Source: an uncultured Lachnospiraceae bacterium | GTDB taxonomy: Bacteria > Bacillota > Clostridia > Lachnospirales > Lachnospiraceae | Assembly (NCBI GenBank): GCA_947384285.1 | Contig: CANDGI010000031.1 | Location: 1 to 36,554, forward strand | Direction of reading: 5' to 3' | DNA: 36,554 nucleotides | In this document: in pieces, positions 31,772-36,554 of the stretch | How the letters are laid out: each line of letters starts with the position of its first letter | How positions within the stretch are numbered: the stretch's first letter is position 1 | The notes under the pieces: generated by a model | The model's input: the letters and a program-made list of their open reading frames with translations, nothing else | Told to the model about the DNA's origin: nothing | The model's database searches: none | Position numbers and translations under genes: made by a program

Positions 31772-32113
31772 ATTGTTCACCCATCCTTTTCTTACTCTTT
31801 TTTATTTTTTACTGTCTGTTTCTAAAAACATAGACAGATATTTTCCATTCTCATGCCGCCGAACCGGCTTTCACTTTTTCTTCTCTTCCTTATTTCCAAA
31901 CCACGCATATTTTTCTACTTATCAGAAATTGCAAATCTGTTTCTGATAAGCAGAAAAGCAACAATTACACTCCCCTTTCCGGGGAATGTAATCATTGCCT
32001 CTCTGTTATCTCTGCAATGCCATATTTACAACCTGTGCTTTCACCCAACTGCATCCCCCTATGAAAGGATGGCCATGCGGCCTGTCACACGATAGGCTGC
32101 GTATCATGGAAAT
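31772..32113 (-). other. Structured 342-base gap between glpF and glpA; possible GlpP-responsive leader
   Basis: No gene is seen. In transcription order the gap holds the repeat hairpin at 32074-32107; a 12-bp stem with a GGAAA loop (around 31971-31999) followed a few bases later by TTTT; an 11-bp inverted repeat (TTTCTGATAAG and its complement, 31919-31950); a small GCCGGTTCGGC stem; and a bulged CTGTCT/AGACAG stem before the glpA ribosome site. Such mutually exclusive-looking stems ahead of a GlpA/GlpD-type gene recall the GlpP-dependent antitermination leader of Bacillus glpD. No clear promoter was found inside it. Confidence 0.45.
32074..32107 (-). repeat. Post-glpF hairpin, copy 2 of a repeated element
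   Basis: GCCTGTCACACGATAGGCTG at 32080-32099 matches the element after hbd (1423-1442) at 17 of 20 positions, loop included, and both are bracketed by CATG sequences. It begins seven bases after the glpF stop on the transcribed strand. No T-run follows. Confidence 0.65.
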
Positions 32114-32818
32114 TTACCATGGAATCACTGAGTACAAACCAACTGCGATAAGAGCGCCGATGATTGGTCCAACCAATGTAACGATTCCATATCCCCAGTT
32201 AGAGCTTCCTTTTCCGCTGATTGGAAGAACTGCATGTGCCAGACGAGGACCAAGGTCACGGGCCGGGTTCATTGCATATCCTGTCAATCCGCCTAATGAC
32301 ATACCACAGGAAACGATAATTCCAAATACCAACAAGTTATTTACGCCAGCAGGTGCTTCTGCCGGGATACCTTTGATTGCGAATACCAATACGAAGGTTG
32401 CAACAACTTCTGCAAAAATGTTAAGTGGCAAATTCGGAATAGATGGTCCGCAGGAGAATACGCCTAACTTCGTTCCTGCTTCTTCTGTTGCATCAAACTG
32501 ATCCTTGAATGCAATCCATACAATCACCGCTCCAACAAATGCGCCTGCAAACTGTGCAATAATATATCCAGGCACCAGACTCCAAGCCATGCTTCCATCT
32601 GCTGCCAGAGCAATCGTCAAGGCCGGATTAAAATGAGCGCCGGATGCTGCGCCGAAAATGAACGCTGGCAGCATAACTGCAAGACCCCAGGCAATTGTAA
32701 TTTGGATGGAACCTGCACCTTTCATTCCTGATTTGTTCAAAGTTACGTTAGCAACAACGCCATCTCCTAAGATAATCAACATCATTGTTCCTACAAATTC
32801 TGCTATATATGGTAACAT
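32114..32818 (-). CDS. glpF: Glycerol uptake facilitator (aquaglyceroporin)
   Basis: A 234-residue MIP-family channel with six membrane helices. Both pore motifs are present: SGAHFNPALTIAL and GYAMNPARDLGPRLAH; the aspartate after the second NPA-type motif (NPARD) is the residue characteristic of glycerol facilitators. It allows passive entry of glycerol, trapped by GlpK. It starts 39 bases after glpK with an AGAAAGGGGAA site. Length is slightly short for GlpF (often 240-280) but no motif is missing. Confidence 0.95.
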   Translation of the reverse strand: MLPYIAEFVGTMMLIILGDGVVANVTLNKSGMKGAGSIQITIAWGLAVMLPAFIFGAASGAHFNPALTIALAADGSMAWSLVPGYIIAQFAGAFVGAVIVWIAFKDQFDATEEAGTKLGVFSCGPSIPNLPLNIFAEVVATFVLVFAIKGIPAEAPAGVNNLLVFGIIVSCGMSLGGLTGYAMNPARDLGPRLAHAVLPISGKGSSNWGYGIVTLVGPIIGALIAVGLYSVIPW

Positions 32819-32857
32819 TTCGTGTTCCCCTTTCTGCCTTCTATCTGCTTTTGTCTA

Positions 32858-35054
<2,197 letters not shown>

Positions 35055-35096
35055 CTCTCTTCCTCCTTATTGCCCTGTTCTCTGGGCGCCTTCTCC

Positions 35097-35663
35097 TTAC
35101 ATAAACCATATATCCTGGTTGGTCGTTGAAACCGAGATTGCCCCGGCACTTAGCGCATCAATCACATCCTCTCTATCATTAATTAATCCGCCGGCAATGA
35201 CATCCTGAGCGCTAAGCTCATGAATCTTTGCAATAATCTTCGGCATAACCCCTGGCAGTATCTCAATAAAATCTGCTTTGATCTGCTTTTTCTGCTTTTC
35301 TATACTCTGATAAGCCCTGGAATCCAGAACAAATATCCGGAAAATTGTATATAAGGACAACTCTTTGGCACGATTAATCATATTCATCCTGGTTGAAATA
35401 ATTCCATCTGCTTGTGTGTTTTTCTTGATATAATCCACCGCAATTTCATGGTTGCCCAATCCTTCGATTAAATCAATATGCACCAGCGCTATTTTTCCTG
35501 TTTGTTTGGCTCGTTTTACAATCTCCCCAATATTGCACATATTCCCAAACAAAATAAATACAATTCTCACCTCAGATTCCAGGCATCTTTCAATTCCCTC
35601 AAAATCTTTTACTGCTGCAATCACCGGACAATCCGTCATTGCATCATAAAATCTTTGTTCCAT
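35097..35663 (-). CDS. glpP: Glycerol uptake operon antiterminator
   Basis: A 188-residue GlpP-family protein with a TIM-barrel-like fold. PVIAAVKDFEGIERCLESEV, VHIDLIEGLGNHEIAVDYIK, ADGIISTRMNMINRAKEL, IEILPGVMPKIIAKI and VIAGGLINDREDVIDALSAGA are hallmark segments. In Bacillus, GlpP binds leader RNA of glp operons in the presence of glycerol 3-phosphate and prevents early termination. GGGAGG lies three to eight bases before the ATG. It has its own promoter (35814-35842), and an intrinsic terminator sits between promoter and start (35719-35776), so it may control itself. Candidate target: the glpF-glpA gap. Confidence 0.92.
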   Translation of the reverse strand: MEQRFYDAMTDCPVIAAVKDFEGIERCLESEVRIVFILFGNMCNIGEIVKRAKQTGKIALVHIDLIEGLGNHEIAVDYIKKNTQADGIISTRMNMINRAKELSLYTIFRIFVLDSRAYQSIEKQKKQIKADFIEILPGVMPKIIAKIHELSAQDVIAGGLINDREDVIDALSAGAISVSTTNQDIWFM

Positions 35664-35718
35664 AAGCCTCCCATGCCAGTTTTATTTCGTCACGTTTTTT
35701 GTTCAGCATCCACCTCCT

Positions 35719-35776
35719 AAAAAATAAAAAAGAGCAAAGCTAATAAGCAACATTTCTGCTGTGTTAACCTTACTCT
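35719..35776 (-). terminator. Attenuator-type terminator in the glpP leader
   Basis: Arms 35764-35776 and 35731-35743 pair over 13 positions (three G-U) around an inner CAGCA-GAAA-TGTTG stem, and are followed on the minus strand by TTTTTTATTTTTT (35719-35730). It lies downstream of the glpP promoter and about 55 bases before the start codon, so it should stop glpP transcription unless overcome. The G-U pairs suggest a stem tuned for regulated rather than absolute termination. Confidence 0.72.
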
Positions 35777-35813
35777 CCATTCTCCAGGCACTTGTTTGTT
35801 CTATTCTGTAAAT

Positions 35814-35842
35814 ATGTTAGCACTTTTCACAAAGAAATTCAA
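35814..35842 (-). promoter_or_regulatory. glpP promoter
   Basis: On the minus strand TTGAAT (35837-35842), a 17-base spacer and TAACAT (35814-35819) with an extended -10 TG (GTGCTAACAT). The predicted start is about 30 bases before the leader terminator stem. Confidence 0.6.
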
Positions 35843-36002
35843 GCATACTTTAAAAAAAAATAAAATTATATCTAAAAGCGTCAAAATTCATTCTCTCCTT
35901 TTAGTTGTTTTGTCTAGCGCTTTTTTCCCGTTTTTTTACTTTTCTCATGCATAATCATCTTTTCTACTCCCAGAAGCCCCTATTTCTCATACATCTTAAA
36001 TC

Positions 36003-36036
36003 AAATGTCAAAAAGTCCGCTGCTTTTTTGACATTT
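36003..36036. other. Inverted repeat in the glpP/hypothetical divergent region
   Basis: AAATGTCAAAAAG (36003-36015) and its near-exact complement (36023-36036) form a 13-bp stem with a seven-base loop. No gene reads into it from either side, so it is more likely an operator or cruciform than a terminator. It ends 15 bases before the -35 box of the plus-strand gene. The remaining part of 35843-36002 is AT-rich with no gene I can support. Confidence 0.5.
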
Positions 36037-36050
36037 CTTTGTTTTTGCCC

Positions 36051-36079
36051 TTGCACCAGGCTATATTTAAAGATATAAT
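36051..36079 (+). promoter_or_regulatory. Promoter of the small conserved gene
   Basis: TTGCAC (36051-36056), a 17-base spacer and a perfect TATAAT (36074-36079). The leader to the start codon would be about 145 bases. Confidence 0.8.
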
Positions 36080-36148
36080 ACAAGCACAGTCAGACGTGAT
36101 AATTGATTTTATCACAAATGCAGTTTAATTTTTGCCCACTCTCTTTTA

Positions 36149-36186
36149 GGCCAGGGTTCTGTTTCATTCGGAACCTCTGGTCTTTT
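36149..36186 (+). terminator. Possible attenuator in the leader of the small conserved gene
   Basis: GGCCAGGGTTC (36149-36159) pairs with GAACCTCTGGTC (36171-36182) with one bulged T, and is followed by TTTT (36183-36186). It lies between the promoter at 36051 and the start codon at 36233. A smaller GTGATAA/TTATCAC hairpin precedes it (about 36096-36115). Confidence 0.5.
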
Positions 36187-36232
36187 CCATTTGCGGGCTT
36201 ACTCGAAACTGTCTGAAGAAAGGAGCATGCTT

Positions 36233-36493
36233 ATGCGCATCTGGTTTAAGCTATGGAAGGACAACCATTTAACCAACGACACTGTCATCACGGATGACAG
36301 CGAAGATACACGGACACATAAGATTTTTAACGCTTTGGAGCAGGCCTGCTATGAATTTGATTTAAGCAAGCCCATCTGGCTGGACGCCACCATTGAAGAA
36401 TTCAAGCGCCACGGAAAGGCGCGGTTTTATCAGGATAATTTTGTGGAATCCATTGATTTTGATTTTCTGGAACTCCATGTGATTGAGGAATGA
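36233..36493 (+). CDS. Small conserved hypothetical protein
   Basis: An 86-residue soluble acidic protein starting MRIWFKLWKDNHLTND, with KIFNALEQACYEFDLSKPIWLDATIEEFKRH and FVESIDFDFLELHVIEE. I recognise the sequence type as one recurring in Lachnospiraceae genomes as an uncharacterised protein; no catalytic motif or membrane segment is visible. The ATG at 36233 has AAAGGAG seven bases upstream; an ATG two codons earlier leaves almost no spacing. It is monocistronic with its own promoter and a structured leader. A GGCTCTG/CAGAGCC inverted repeat (36496-36528) follows the stop without a clear T-run. Confidence 0.8.
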   Translation: MRIWFKLWKDNHLTNDTVITDDSEDTRTHKIFNALEQACYEFDLSKPIWLDATIEEFKRHGKARFYQDNFVESIDFDFLELHVIEE

Positions 36494-36554
36494 CTGGCTC
36501 TGCCTGCCGCCCGGCAAGCCCCAGAGCCGCTTGGGCTGTGAACGTCTAAGCTTC

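Noticed and set aside
35644-35709. Possible 21-codon leader peptide overlapping the glpP start
   Set aside because: AGGAGG lies only three bases before its ATG, and the site is explained as the 3' side of the leader terminator; too weak to annotate.
35850-35891. 13-codon open frame MNFDAFRYNFIFF with AAAGGAGAGA upstream
   Set aside because: It lies upstream of the glpP promoter in AT-rich DNA and is short enough to arise by chance.

Overview
The window looks like chromosomal DNA from an anaerobic, spore-forming Clostridia member, most likely a gut Lachnospiraceae. The evidence is a butyrate-type thl-hbd-bcd-etfB gene order, strong AGGAGG ribosome sites, consensus sigma-A promoters, a YlmC/YmxH-type sporulation-associated protein, a SleB-type hydrolase and a GlpP antiterminator. 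No genus can be named from sequence reading alone. I saw no rRNA, tRNA, CRISPR array, insertion sequence or phage genes.

Layout. (1) 1-3.6 kb, minus strand: acetyl-CoA acetyltransferase, 3-hydroxybutyryl-CoA dehydrogenase, acyl-CoA dehydrogenase and the first codons of etfB, behind a near-consensus promoter. (2) 3.9-6.7 kb: a secreted coiled-coil/SleB cell-wall hydrolase, and divergently a degenerate HD-GYP protein. (3) 6.7-11.1 kb: galE, a NahK-like sugar kinase, a sugar nucleotidyltransferase and a divergent AraC-type regulator, probably amino-sugar salvage. (4) 11.3-13.4 kb: housekeeping efp, rpiB, yqeG-like and nrdR.

(5) 13.6-28.1 kb is the most unusual part. An eight-gene operon encodes an SCP-x-like thiolase, a DUF35 Zn-ribbon/OB protein, an atypical acyl carrier protein, a phosphotransacylase, a butyrate kinase, a DUF1097 membrane protein, a metallo-beta-lactamase-fold hydrolase and an OFA-type transporter. 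A five-gene operon encodes a flavodoxin-fold protein with a Zn ribbon, a second DUF1097 protein, an FAD-dependent reductase, a NuoG/GltD fusion and a small iron-sulfur protein resembling only the C-terminal end of NuoF. A PucR-type regulator lies between them. Both operon promoters carry the same 16-bp operator, TTGTGC-N4-RCACAA, at almost the same distance (64 and 65 bp) from the -10 box, so I infer one regulon. The likely logic is uptake of a small organic acid or ring compound, reduction by the flavoprotein with NAD(P)H electrons, thiolytic cleavage, and ATP recovery through acyl phosphate. The substrate is unknown.

(6) 28.1-28.6 kb: a 122-bp nearly perfect palindrome and ylmC/ymxH. (7) 28.7-35.7 kb, minus strand: a glycerol regulon with glpP, a TetR/DhaS-like regulator, glpK, glpF, glpA-like, glpB-like and DUF1667 genes. 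There is an attenuator-like terminator in front of glpP and a 342-bp structured gap in front of glpA. (8) 36.2-36.5 kb: a small conserved hypothetical gene with its own promoter and possible attenuator.
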